Assembly: GCA_050953725.1 (NCBI GenBank)
Contig: JBMNNB010000003.1
Coordinates: forward strand, 372,001 to 436,000
Source: DTU053 sp012520115
Lineage (GTDB): Bacteria; Bacillota; Clostridia; Oscillospirales; Acutalibacteraceae
Direction: 5' to 3'
Length of the DNA stretch: 64,000 bases
In this document: positions 40,533-48,638 of the stretch, one piece after another
Position numbering within the stretch: position 1 is the first letter of the stretch
Layout of the letters: every line of letters starts with the position of its first letter
Program-made: the position numbers and the translations under genes
The notes under the pieces: model-generated
What the model was told of the DNA's origin: nothing
The model's input: only the letters and a program-made list of their open reading frames with translations
The model's database searches: none

Positions 40533-42293
40533 ATGGCGCTAAGAACTAAGTTTACCGACAACCTTGATTTAAACTGCCCCTTGAATGAACATCCCCGTCC
40601 GCAGTTCATGCGTGAAAACTGGCTGTCTTTAAACGGTCAGTACGAATACGCCGTAACGAGAAACAAAAATACCTTCCCTAAGGAATATGACGGCCATATC
40701 ACCGTGCCCTTTGCAATAGAGAGTGAGCTTTCCGGCGTAAAGCGCACTCTGCAGCCCGACGAGAGGCTATGGTACAGGCGGCTTTTCACCGTTCCCGACT
40801 CCTTTAAAGGCAAGAGGGTCATACTTCATTTTGATGCGGTCGACTGGCAGTGCCATGTCTATATAAACAAGCGCCCCGGAACGATTCACAAGGGCGGATA
40901 CAGTGCCTTTTCGCTTGATATTACAGACCTTTTAAAGGACGGCGAGAACGAGCTGATAGTCAGGGTTTTCGACCCCTCCGACAAGGGTCTTCAGCAAAGG
41001 GGCAAGCAGACGCTCAAATCCCACGGTTTCTGGTACACGGCAACCTCGGGCATCTGGCAGCCTGTCTGGCTTGAGGCTGTGGAGACAGTGCATATTGATA
41101 AAATCCGCCTTACGCCCGATTTCGACAAGGGTAAAGTCAGAATACAGTCCTTTATAAAGGGCGCAAAGGGCGATGTGCGTATTTCGGCAACCGTCACGGA
41201 GAAGCTTGACGGCGGCGAGGTCATATTCAGCGGGGATATCTCTGAGGATGACTGCATTGAGATTCCAGACTTTATTCCCTGGAGTCCCGAAAATCCGCAC
41301 CTTTACGGACTGAGCCTTGAGCTTTATGCGGGCGATGAATTAAAAGACAGCGTAAAAAGCTATTTCGGAATAAGAAAATTCTCCGTCGGAAGGGACGGAA
41401 AGGGACTGCCGAGGCTTTTACTTAACAATAAGCCATACTTCCACAACGGCCTTCTTGACCAGGGCTACTGGCCTGAGTCGGGACTGACTCCCCCGTCGGA
41501 CGAGGCCATGATTTACGATATTCAGACCATCAAGGATTTAGGCTTTAATATGCTCAGAAAGCATATTAAGGTGGAAATGTCACGCTGGTACTACCACTGC
41601 GACAGAATCGGCGTGCTTGTCTGGCAGGACATGCCGAACGGCGGCGGGCCGCTGAACGCCTTCTATGCGGGCGTTTTGCCGACGCTTCAGGTCAAGATTG
41701 ACGACCATAACTACCCGATTTTCAAGCGTACCGACCCGCAGAACCGTGAGGAGTACCGCACAGAGCTGAAAGAGATGATTGATGAGCTGTACAATTACAC
41801 CTCGATTTGCGTCTGGGTGCCCTTTAATGAGGGCTGGGGACAGTTTGAGGCGAAGGAAACAGGCGAATTCGTAAAGCAGTACGACCCATCGAGAATCGTC
41901 GACCACGCCAGCGGCTGGTATGACATGGGCGGCCCGGATTTGCTGAGTGTCCACCGCTATATTCTGCCCGTTACCCTGCCGAAAATCAAGGACAGACCTT
42001 ACGCTCTGACAGAGTTCGGCGGCTATTCGCAGATAATTAAGGGACATGTCTATGACGAGAAAAAGAGCTTCGGCTATAAGATGTACCGCAGCAAGGAGAC
42101 ACTTACGGCGGCATATCGAAAGCTCTTCGAAAAGCAGATTATTCCGCTTATCGAAAAGGGACTGTCCGCAGCCGTATATACACAGGTTTCGGATGTGGAG
42201 TTTGAGGTAAACGGCATTATGACCTATGACAGAAGACTTGTTAAGATAGACGAGAACACGGTTAAGGAGCTTAACGAAAGGATGCGTCTGTAA
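40533..42293 (+). CDS. GH2-family glycoside hydrolase
   Basis: 586 residues, no signal peptide, so intracellular. Domains: sugar-binding sandwich (~1-170; WLSLNGQYEYAV, LHFDAVDWQCHVYINKRPGTIHKGGYSAFSLDIT), Ig-like (~175-270), and TIM barrel (~275-586). The acid/base Glu is in ICVWVPFNEGWGQ and the nucleophile Glu in YALTEFGGYSQ. GH2 includes beta-galactosidases, beta-glucuronidases and beta-mannosidases; the short architecture without C-terminal extra domains is nearer the glucuronidase/galactosidase branch, but substrate is open. CGGAGGT precedes the ATG. Its stop overlaps the WYL regulator start by one base. Confidence 0.9.
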   Translation: MALRTKFTDNLDLNCPLNEHPRPQFMRENWLSLNGQYEYAVTRNKNTFPKEYDGHITVPFAIESELSGVKRTLQPDERLWYRRLFTVPDSFKGKRVILHFDAVDWQCHVYINKRPGTIHKGGYSAFSLDITDLLKDGENELIVRVFDPSDKGLQQRGKQTLKSHGFWYTATSGIWQPVWLEAVETVHIDKIRLTPDFDKGKVRIQSFIKGAKGDVRISATVTEKLDGGEVIFSGDISEDDCIEIPDFIPWSPENPHLYGLSLELYAGDELKDSVKSYFGIRKFSVGRDGKGLPRLLLNNKPYFHNGLLDQGYWPESGLTPPSDEAMIYDIQTIKDLGFNMLRKHIKVEMSRWYYHCDRIGVLVWQDMPNGGGPLNAFYAGVLPTLQVKIDDHNYPIFKRTDPQNREEYRTELKEMIDELYNYTSICVWVPFNEGWGQFEAKETGEFVKQYDPSRIVDHASGWYDMGGPDLLSVHRYILPVTLPKIKDRPYALTEFGGYSQIIKGHVYDEKKSFGYKMYRSKETLTAAYRKLFEKQIIPLIEKGLSAAVYTQVSDVEFEVNGIMTYDRRLVKIDENTVKELNERMRL

Positions 42294-43294
42294 TGGCAGG
42301 AAACGAAAAGCAGAAGCTCAAATTGCTTGTCCTTATGGATATTTTCAGGCAGAAGACCGACGAGGAGCATATGATGTCCGCCTCGGAGCTTTGCGAGGAG
42401 CTTGAAAAGTACGACATCAGCGCAGAGCGCAAGTCAATCTATAAGGACATAGAGGTTTTGAAGGAGTACGGGCTTGACATAATCTATACCCGCAACCCTA
42501 AAAACGGCTACTTTCTGGGGCTGAGGGAATTTGAGGATGCGGAGATTAGGCTATTGTGCGATGCGGTTCAGGCTGCTGCCTTCATACCGGTACGCAAGAC
42601 CCACGCTTTGCTCTCAAAAATCGGCTCACTGACAAGCGAACACCAGTTTGCGGCCATAAAAAAGCAGGTCTACATAGATAACAGGGCTAAATGCACAAAT
42701 GAGGAGATTTTCTATAACATCGACCTGTTGGGCAAGGCGATTGCTCAGAATCTTCAGGTCAGCTTTGTTTACAGACGGCAGATTGTATCGGACACGGGAG
42801 ACATAAGGTTCTCTGACAAGAGCTTTACATTAAGCCCCTATGCGATGATATGGTCTGACGACCACTACTATCTTGTGGGCAACAACGCAAAGTACGACAA
42901 CCTGATGCACGCACGAATCGACCGCATTAGAAAGGTTGAAATCACGGACATACCCGCAAGGCATTTCTCCGAGGTATGCGACTACAAAATCGCCTTTGAC
43001 TCTGCGGACTATGCCGCAAAGCATTTCAATATGTTCTCCGGCACGCCCGAAACGGTGACTTTGCTTTGCAGCAACAGCCTTTTGGAAATCGTGACAGACC
43101 ATTTCGGCGACGGGGCTTCGCTTATGAAATACGACGAGAACAGGTTCACGGCCCGTGCCGAGGCTGCGGTCACGACGGGGCTTGTTTCGTGGATTGCTCA
43201 GTTCGGCAATCAGATAAAGGTGCTCTCCCCCGCTTCCTTACAGGAAATGGTGGCCGAGAGGGCAAGGCAGATTTTAGAGGTTTATTCGGATTAA
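42293..43294 (+). CDS. WYL-domain transcriptional regulator
   Basis: 333 residues. N-terminal winged helix-turn-helix of the DeoR/HTH_11 kind (MSASELCEELEKYDISAERKSIYKDIEVLKEYG), a middle helical segment, and a WYL domain (QVSFVYRRQIV, KSFTLSPYAMIWSDDHYYLVGNNAKYDNLMHARIDRIRKVEI) that usually binds nucleotides, small ligands or single-stranded DNA. The C-terminal WCX extension is present. TAATG overlap with GH2 makes co-translation likely, so it may control that glycosidase. Confidence 0.92.
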   Translation: MAGNEKQKLKLLVLMDIFRQKTDEEHMMSASELCEELEKYDISAERKSIYKDIEVLKEYGLDIIYTRNPKNGYFLGLREFEDAEIRLLCDAVQAAAFIPVRKTHALLSKIGSLTSEHQFAAIKKQVYIDNRAKCTNEEIFYNIDLLGKAIAQNLQVSFVYRRQIVSDTGDIRFSDKSFTLSPYAMIWSDDHYYLVGNNAKYDNLMHARIDRIRKVEITDIPARHFSEVCDYKIAFDSADYAAKHFNMFSGTPETVTLLCSNSLLEIVTDHFGDGASLMKYDENRFTARAEAAVTTGLVSWIAQFGNQIKVLSPASLQEMVAERARQILEVYSD

Positions 43295-43308
43295 ACAGGA
43301 GTACGAAA

Positions 43309-43560
43309 ATGGAATTCAGATACAGAACCAAAGGCACCTGCTCAACAGAGATTATATTAGAGCTTGACGAGGATAATATAATAAGGTCGGTCAGCTTCAG
43401 AAACGGGTGCAACGGCAATACTAAGGGCATTTCCGCCCTTGTGGTCGGCAGGAAGGCTGAAGAGGTAATCGACGCCCTTTCGGGCATTACCTGCGGCTTC
43501 AGAAAGACCTCATGCCCCGACCAGCTGTCAAAGGCGCTTCAGGCGGCCATAGGCGGCTGA
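43309..43560 (+). CDS. TSCPD-domain protein (TIGR03905 type)
   Basis: 83 residues beginning MEFRYRTKGTCSTEIILELD, with CNGNTKGISALVVG and ending TCGFRKTSCPDQLSKALQAA. The TSCPD motif gives the family its name; the domain also ends some ribonucleotide reductases, and three cysteines suggest metal or redox chemistry. Stand-alone members have no proven function. Start 43309, 14 bases after the WYL stop, with ACAGGAG. Confidence 0.88.
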   Translation: MEFRYRTKGTCSTEIILELDEDNIIRSVSFRNGCNGNTKGISALVVGRKAEEVIDALSGITCGFRKTSCPDQLSKALQAAIGG

Positions 43561-43584
43561 GGCGGGCGGCACCGGCGAACGGGT

Positions 43585-43767
43585 CGCACAGCGGCGTGCA
43601 GGGTCGGCGCAGGCGGTGAGTAAGGGCGAGCGGGCCGCACGCGGCGTGCAGGGTCGGCGCAGGCGGTGAGTAAGGGCACACGGGCCGCACGACGGCGTGC
43701 AGGGTCGGCGCAGGCGGTGAGTAAGGGCACACGGGCCGCACAGCGGCGTGCAGGGTCGGCGCAGGAC
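43585..43767. repeat. G-rich tandem repeat array (island 2)
   Basis: A ~50-base unit begins GGGTCGGCGCAGG at 43601, 43651, 43702 and 43753 (spacings 50, 51, 51); the last is truncated. The unit also contains TGAGTAAGGGC and CGGGCCGCAC. The array starts about 25 bases after the TSCPD stop and ends about 40 bases before the nucleosidase frame. Shares GGCGCAGGCGGTG with island 3. The plus strand is G-rich as in the other islands. No gene is credible in it. Confidence 0.9.
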
Positions 43768-43806
43768 TTTGGGCGGACATGCGGAAATTAAAGATAAAAC
43801 GAAAGG

Positions 43807-44490
43807 CTGATTGGTATTATAACAGGGTTTATTTTTGCGGATGAAAACGAGTTTTCTCCGTTTGAGCAGATAGTGTCAGAGCTTGGCGGCAGTGTCTTTG
43901 AGCGCTTCGGAAGAAGGTTCGCCCAGTTCAAAAAAGACGGCGAGACAGTAATAGCCGTCAGAAGCGGTGTGGGAAAGGCAAACGCCGCCTCCGGCGCTGC
44001 ATATCTCATAGCAATGGGCGCAGAGAGGATACTCAACGGCGGGCTTTCCGGCGCTGCAAGCGCTGTAAGGCGGGGCGAAATCGTGGCCGGCGAAAGCTAT
44101 GTGGAGTGCGATTTTGACTTGACCCCCACAGGCAGGCAGCCGGGTCAGAAGGTGGAGGGCTATACCGAGCTTTATGCCGACAGACAGCTGCTTCAGAGCG
44201 CACTGAAAATAGAGGGCGTTAAGTCCGGCAGACTCGGCAGCGGGGATATGTTCCTGACGGACAAGGACAAAAAGGAGCTTTATATAAAGCTTTTCGGCAT
44301 CAACGCCTTCGACATGGAGAGCGGGGCAATCGCCTGCGTGTGCCACAGTGCCGGCGTGCCATTCTTGAGCATCCGCAAGATTTCCGACAACGCCGACGAT
44401 ACGGCTGTGGAGGATTACAGGGAGCTTGACAGCCTTAAGGAGACCGATATTGCAACGCTTCTGATGGAAATTGCAGGCTTTGCAGTCTGA
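43807..44490 (+). CDS. 5'-methylthioadenosine/S-adenosylhomocysteine nucleosidase (start uncertain)
   Basis: Cleaves adenine from MTA and SAH in methionine salvage and autoinducer-2 metabolism. The frame from ~43810 reads IGIITGFIFADENEF (strand 1 of the fold), then SGVGKANAASGAAYLI, ILNGGLSGAA, FDMESGAIACVC (the MES nucleoside site) and ISDNADD (catalytic Asp). Length ~227 residues is normal. There is no ATG, GTG or TTG before 43873 in this frame; CTG at 43807 or ATT at 43810 would give the conserved N-terminus, while the GTG at 43873 loses strand 1. The G-rich array lies just upstream and may have displaced the original start. Confidence 0.75.
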   Translation: MIGIITGFIFADENEFSPFEQIVSELGGSVFERFGRRFAQFKKDGETVIAVRSGVGKANAASGAAYLIAMGAERILNGGLSGAASAVRRGEIVAGESYVECDFDLTPTGRQPGQKVEGYTELYADRQLLQSALKIEGVKSGRLGSGDMFLTDKDKKELYIKLFGINAFDMESGAIACVCHSAGVPFLSIRKISDNADDTAVEDYRELDSLKETDIATLLMEIAGFAV

Positions 44491-44540
44491 ATCTGCAATT
44501 AATTTACCAATTTCAAAAATTGCATAAAATTATTCGTATG

Positions 44541-44560
44541 GCCGCTTTTAGCGGCTTTTT
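44541..44560 (+). terminator. Terminator after the nucleosidase gene
   Basis: GCCGCT (44541-44546) pairs with AGCGGC (44550-44555), followed by TTTTT. Confidence 0.8.
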
Positions 44561-44590
44561 ATTTGCCCGTTAATTGCAATTTTTACATTA

Positions 44591-44619
44591 TTGACGAATT
44601 ATGTTGGTAATTGTATAAT
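44591..44619 (+). promoter_or_regulatory. Sigma-A promoter of the large surface protein
   Basis: TTGACG (44591-44596), a 17-base spacer and TATAAT (44614-44619), 47 bases before the ATG at 44666. Confidence 0.8.
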
Positions 44620-44665
44620 TATAGAAGTTTTTGGAGACAAAGAACACTTTTTTAGAGGTTGGCTT

Positions 44666-47600
44666 ATGAACAAACGGTCGAGAAGTCTGACAGCTTTAAT
44701 AATCTGCATTTCGGTTATTATTCTTTCCTGTCCTGTCAGTGTCAGCGGGGATTCCGGTGAGATTCAGGGCATTTTTGACTCAGGCAGCGGCACGGCCTCG
44801 GACCCTTACAAAATCAGAACCAAGAAACAGCTGCTGGACTTTGCCTCGGCAGTGAACAACGGAACCTCCTTTAATGGCAAATACATAAGCCTCATAGGCG
44901 ACATCGAGCTGAACGACGTGAGCACTCAGGGCTGGCAGCTTTCGGCTGAATGCTGGACTCCGATAGGTATTAATTCATCAGTGCCCTTCAAGGGCATTTT
45001 TGACGGTCAGGGCTTTGCAGTCAGGGGCTTAACTGTAAACGGTGCGGACTGCGGCGGGCTTTTCGGCTTTCTTGATTCAGCCGAGGTCAAAAACCTTGTA
45101 CTGCTTAATGCTTTCATAGACGCAAAAGAAGCAGGGGGCATTGCCGCAAGCTCAAAAAGCAGCAGCATTACCGCCTGCAAGAGCTTCGGCGAGATAAGGG
45201 GTCAGAATGCTGGCGGCATTGCGGGCCTTGTAACAAACAGCACTGTAACAAACTGCTTTAACTTCGCAGAAATCAATGCCGGGGAGAATGCAGGGGGCAT
45301 CGCATATCATCTTTCGCAAAATTCCGTATTAAGCAAAAGCATAAATCACGGGGATATTTCTGCCGGAGAGAATGCTGCGGGGCTTGCGGGAGTGTGTTAC
45401 GGCAGCATAGATTACTGCATAAATACAGGTTTTGTCACTTCACGGGATGCTGCTGCGGGCATTGCGGCAGACCATAAGGGAAGGATTACTTACAGCAGCA
45501 ATCACGGCGAAATCAGAAGCGAAGCCTCTTCCGGCGGTCTTTGCACTGTAAGCCGGGGCGAAATAAGAAACTGCTATAATGCGGGCGCTGTTTCGGCTGA
45601 CAGTTACTCCGGCGGCATAATAGCCAACTGCTTAAGCAGCAAAAGCGTTTTTTACTGCTACAATGCGGGAACTGTAAGCGGCATAGGCAGCAAAGGTCCG
45701 ATTTCCGCCACATACAGCAACGAAGGCTTTGGTGCCTGCTATTATCTTGACACCTGCATTGAGGACTCAACTAACAATCAGGGGCAGGCTTTGACCCGCT
45801 CTGATATGCAGAAGGCAGTCAGCTTCACGGACTGGGATTTTACCTCTACATGGAGAATCAGACCCTCCTCGGATTATAAATATCCTATTCTGATTTCCGC
45901 TCCCGCCTTTGTCAGAGTGAGTTCCGTTTCACTTAGTTCAGGCGAAGTAAGCATACCTGAGGGCGAGGCTGTCAAGCTCATAGCATCGATTTCGCCGGCA
46001 GGTGCAGACGGCGGATATATAAGGTTTTTTACGGACAGTAATGATATCCTGAGTGTCAGTCAGGACGGCACGGTCACGGGACTGAAGCCCGGCATGGCGA
46101 CAGTCTATGCAGCCAGCGCCGACGGGGGATTTTTCGACAGCTGCACAGTGACAGTATCTGAAAAGAGCATTCCCGCCGAGAGCATAAGGTTAAACAATTC
46201 CGAATTAACCCTTAATGCGGGCGAATCTCAGCGGCTTTTGTGCGAGATTTTACCCGAAGGCGCAGAGTGCGAAATAACTTGGATTTCCGAAAAAGAAGAG
46301 ATAGCATCCGTCAGCGCCGACGGCGTTGTTATTGCAATTAAGGAAGGCAAAACCGTAATTACTGCAAGCGCTGCGGGCGGACTGAGTGCGAGCTGCACCG
46401 TGACGGTCATAAAGCCCTATGTGCCTGTTTCGGGCGTTTCGCTCAATGCGGAATTTATCGAACTGGACGAAGCGACAAGATACTTCTGCCTTACCGCCAC
46501 TGTTTTCCCCGAAAATGCCACAAACAAGAACGTCAGGTGGGTAAGCTCCGACCCGACTGTGGCGACAGTTGATGCTGACGGCAGGGTCTATGCGGTATAT
46601 GCGGGCGAGGCGGATATCATGGTGATTACCGAGTGCGGCTCAAAAACCGCAAGCTGCAGGGTCAGGGTAAAACCGCTTATAAAGAGGGTCACAAGCGTGA
46701 CCGTGACCCCTGCCGAGCTTCTGATGACTGCGGGCGAGCAAAAAAGCCTGACTGTCACCGTTCTGCCGGAGGATGCTGACGACAAGACGGTTTACTGGTT
46801 TTCCGACAGTCCGGAGATTGTGAGTGTAAATCAAAACGGGGGCATTACGGCATTGTCTGAGGGAACGGCGACGGTTTCAGCCACTTCTCAGGACGGCGGG
46901 CTTACGGGCTATTGCCGTGTCACGGTCATGGCCGCTCCCGTATTTGTCAGCGGCGTAACCTTAAATAAGCAAAGCCTTAGCCTTTATCCCGATGAAAGCT
47001 ATCGACTTATTGCATCGATTTCACCCGAAAATGCAGACAACAAGGCTGTGGTGTGGGGCAGCAGCGACCCGCATGTCGCTCGGGTCGACCAAAGCGGCGT
47101 TGTGACGGGCAAGACGGCGGGCAGTGCGGTCATCATCGTAAGGACGGTTGACGGCGGGTTCACCGCCTCATGCAATGTCACAGTCAGACCTAAAGAGAAG
47201 AACGTTCAGAGCATCAGCCTGAATAAGAATGCTCTGGCGCTGACTGTGGGGGAAGCCGAAAAGCTGATTGCAACAATTCTGCCGGTGGATGCGGCAAACA
47301 AGAACATAGTATGGTCTTCGAGCAACTTGTCCGTTGCCTCGGTCAGTCAGGACGGCGTTGTAACTGCTTTGAAAGCTGGCACGGCGACAATTAAGGCCAC
47401 AACTCAGGACAAAGGCTTATCCGCTTCCTGCACGGTGGTCGTTACAAATCCGAACCGGAGTATAACGCTTGCGGCTGGCTCCGCTTACAAGATAAATGCG
47501 GAGAATAGGATTCTTTATAATATAAAGCCAGGCACCAAAGTGTCGGAGCTTCTAAAGGGTCTCGGTGCGGGCAGCTTTGAAGTGAGAGCCGCTGACGGCA

Positions 47601-47878
47601 AACTCCTTTCAGTCAACAGCGTCATTCCCACGGGAGCGAGTATCAGCCTGATTGCAGACGGCAAGGCGGCTGACACGCTGAGTATCGCCGTGCTGGGGGA
47701 TGTGAACGGGGACGGGAGTATCACCGCCGCCGATGCAAGGCTGACCTTAAGATTCGTTGCGAAGCTGGAAACGCCCACGGAAATAAAGCGGCTTGCTTCT
47801 GATGTGAACGGCCATGGGGTCTCCGCAGCCGATGCAAGGCTGATACTTCGTGTCGTGGCAAAGCTTCAGACATTGTAA
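44666..47878 (+). CDS. Large secreted protein: GLUG-like repeats, six Big_2 domains, dockerin-like end
   Basis: About 1070 residues. Signal peptide (SLTALIICISVIILSCPVSVSG). Residues ~30-400 are GLUG-like beta-helix repeats (GGIAGLVTNSTVTNCFNFAEI, GLAGVCYGSIDYCINTGFV and several more). Then six bacterial Ig-like (Big_2) domains, each with the pattern VSGVSLN..ELxxGExxxLxAxIxPExAxNKxVxWxSSDxxVAxVxxxGxVTAxxxGxAxIxA. A ~90-residue module (YKINAENRILYNIKPGTKVS) and two dockerin-like repeats follow: GDVNGDGSITAADARLTLRF and SDVNGHGVSAADARLILRVV. Presumably a surface adhesin or scaffolded protein. The second dockerin repeat has lost its third acidic ligand (NGHG for DGDG). AGAGG precedes the ATG at 44666. 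Confidence 0.85.
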   Translation: MNKRSRSLTALIICISVIILSCPVSVSGDSGEIQGIFDSGSGTASDPYKIRTKKQLLDFASAVNNGTSFNGKYISLIGDIELNDVSTQGWQLSAECWTPIGINSSVPFKGIFDGQGFAVRGLTVNGADCGGLFGFLDSAEVKNLVLLNAFIDAKEAGGIAASSKSSSITACKSFGEIRGQNAGGIAGLVTNSTVTNCFNFAEINAGENAGGIAYHLSQNSVLSKSINHGDISAGENAAGLAGVCYGSIDYCINTGFVTSRDAAAGIAADHKGRITYSSNHGEIRSEASSGGLCTVSRGEIRNCYNAGAVSADSYSGGIIANCLSSKSVFYCYNAGTVSGIGSKGPISATYSNEGFGACYYLDTCIEDSTNNQGQALTRSDMQKAVSFTDWDFTSTWRIRPSSDYKYPILISAPAFVRVSSVSLSSGEVSIPEGEAVKLIASISPAGADGGYIRFFTDSNDILSVSQDGTVTGLKPGMATVYAASADGGFFDSCTVTVSEKSIPAESIRLNNSELTLNAGESQRLLCEILPEGAECEITWISEKEEIASVSADGVVIAIKEGKTVITASAAGGLSASCTVTVIKPYVPVSGVSLNAEFIELDEATRYFCLTATVFPENATNKNVRWVSSDPTVATVDADGRVYAVYAGEADIMVITECGSKTASCRVRVKPLIKRVTSVTVTPAELLMTAGEQKSLTVTVLPEDADDKTVYWFSDSPEIVSVNQNGGITALSEGTATVSATSQDGGLTGYCRVTVMAAPVFVSGVTLNKQSLSLYPDESYRLIASISPENADNKAVVWGSSDPHVARVDQSGVVTGKTAGSAVIIVRTVDGGFTASCNVTVRPKEKNVQSISLNKNALALTVGEAEKLIATILPVDAANKNIVWSSSNLSVASVSQDGVVTALKAGTATIKATTQDKGLSASCTVVVTNPNRSITLAAGSAYKINAENRILYNIKPGTKVSELLKGLGAGSFEVRAADGKLLSVNSVIPTGASISLIADGKAADTLSIAVLGDVNGDGSITAADARLTLRFVAKLETPTEIKRLASDVNGHGVSAADARLILRVVAKLQTL

Positions 47879-47902
47879 TAAGACCATTCACAAAGAAAAA
47901 TT

Positions 47903-47945
47903 TAGCCGAGAGATTTTCCTGTCAGAAAACCTCCCGGCTATTTTT
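47903..47945 (+). terminator. Terminator after the large surface protein
   Basis: TAGCCGAGAG (47903-47912) and CTCCCGGCTA (47931-47940) form a stem with one mismatch, then TTTTTG. Confidence 0.75.
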
Positions 47946-47973
47946 GTTTTTATTCATCGGCGGCAAAACGGCT

Positions 47974-48510
47974 TTACCTTAACGCCTTTACCTCTTCACC
48001 GAAGTTGTGTATTACACCCTTTTTAATCATCAGCAAAACGCTTACCCCGATTAATACCAAAGCGACAAGGCTGACAATTATCGGATGAAAGCTTTGTGAG
48101 AAAGTGTAAAGAAACATCGAAACATCGTCACCTGACGGAGCATTTCCGCTCATATATAAAAGCGGTACGAAGACCCATGCGAGCAATGACGCAGCCGGAA
48201 TCACACCTAAGAAAAGGGAAAAAACCCTGTAATACGTATTTTTTATGCTTCTTCTGTAAAGCAACAGGTACAAATAGGAAATCAATAACGGGAAAACTGC
48301 GCCGTTTACATGCAGCCACATCTTAGAGACATTTGTATAGCTGCCTCCCACTGCACTTACATGCGCACCGGATATGCTGAATTCCGTGATTGTTGCACCG
48401 GCTGACAGCATAACAATCATGTGTCCGAATTCATGTAAAACAATATACAAAAACACAACAATAAGCGCCGAGAAAACCGTACTCGATATGTATTTCGCCC
48501 TTTTGTCCAT
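47974..48510 (-). CDS. Small M50-like membrane metalloprotease
   Basis: 178 residues, four to five membrane segments. The zinc motif YIVLHEFGHMIVML (HExxH) is in the first helix, typical of the site-2 protease clan. The usual second metal motif (NxxPxPxxDG) is not seen, but KMWLHVNGAVFPLLISYLY may stand in its place (NG). Such short relatives occur in clostridia and their substrates are not known. It may be degenerate, or a stand-alone family. Not SpoIVFB, which has a longer core. It converges on the gene at 44666-47878. Confidence 0.75.
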   Translation of the reverse strand: MDKRAKYISSTVFSALIVVFLYIVLHEFGHMIVMLSAGATITEFSISGAHVSAVGGSYTNVSKMWLHVNGAVFPLLISYLYLLLYRRSIKNTYYRVFSLFLGVIPAASLLAWVFVPLLYMSGNAPSGDDVSMFLYTFSQSFHPIIVSLVALVLIGVSVLLMIKKGVIHNFGEEVKALR

Positions 48511-48638
48511 TTTTCTTAACCCTCACAAATTTTAACCTGTTAATCTAATATAGCACAAATTTATGCTTTTTCTACCATTATATATAAGAATCGACACCGT
48601 TTCCGATGTCGATTCGTTTTTTAGTCTTTGTTGTATTG

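Noticed and set aside
43499..43780. Minus-strand repeat protein in island 2
   Set aside because: The frame only reflects the tandem DNA repeat and overlaps the end of the TSCPD gene; no ribosome site.
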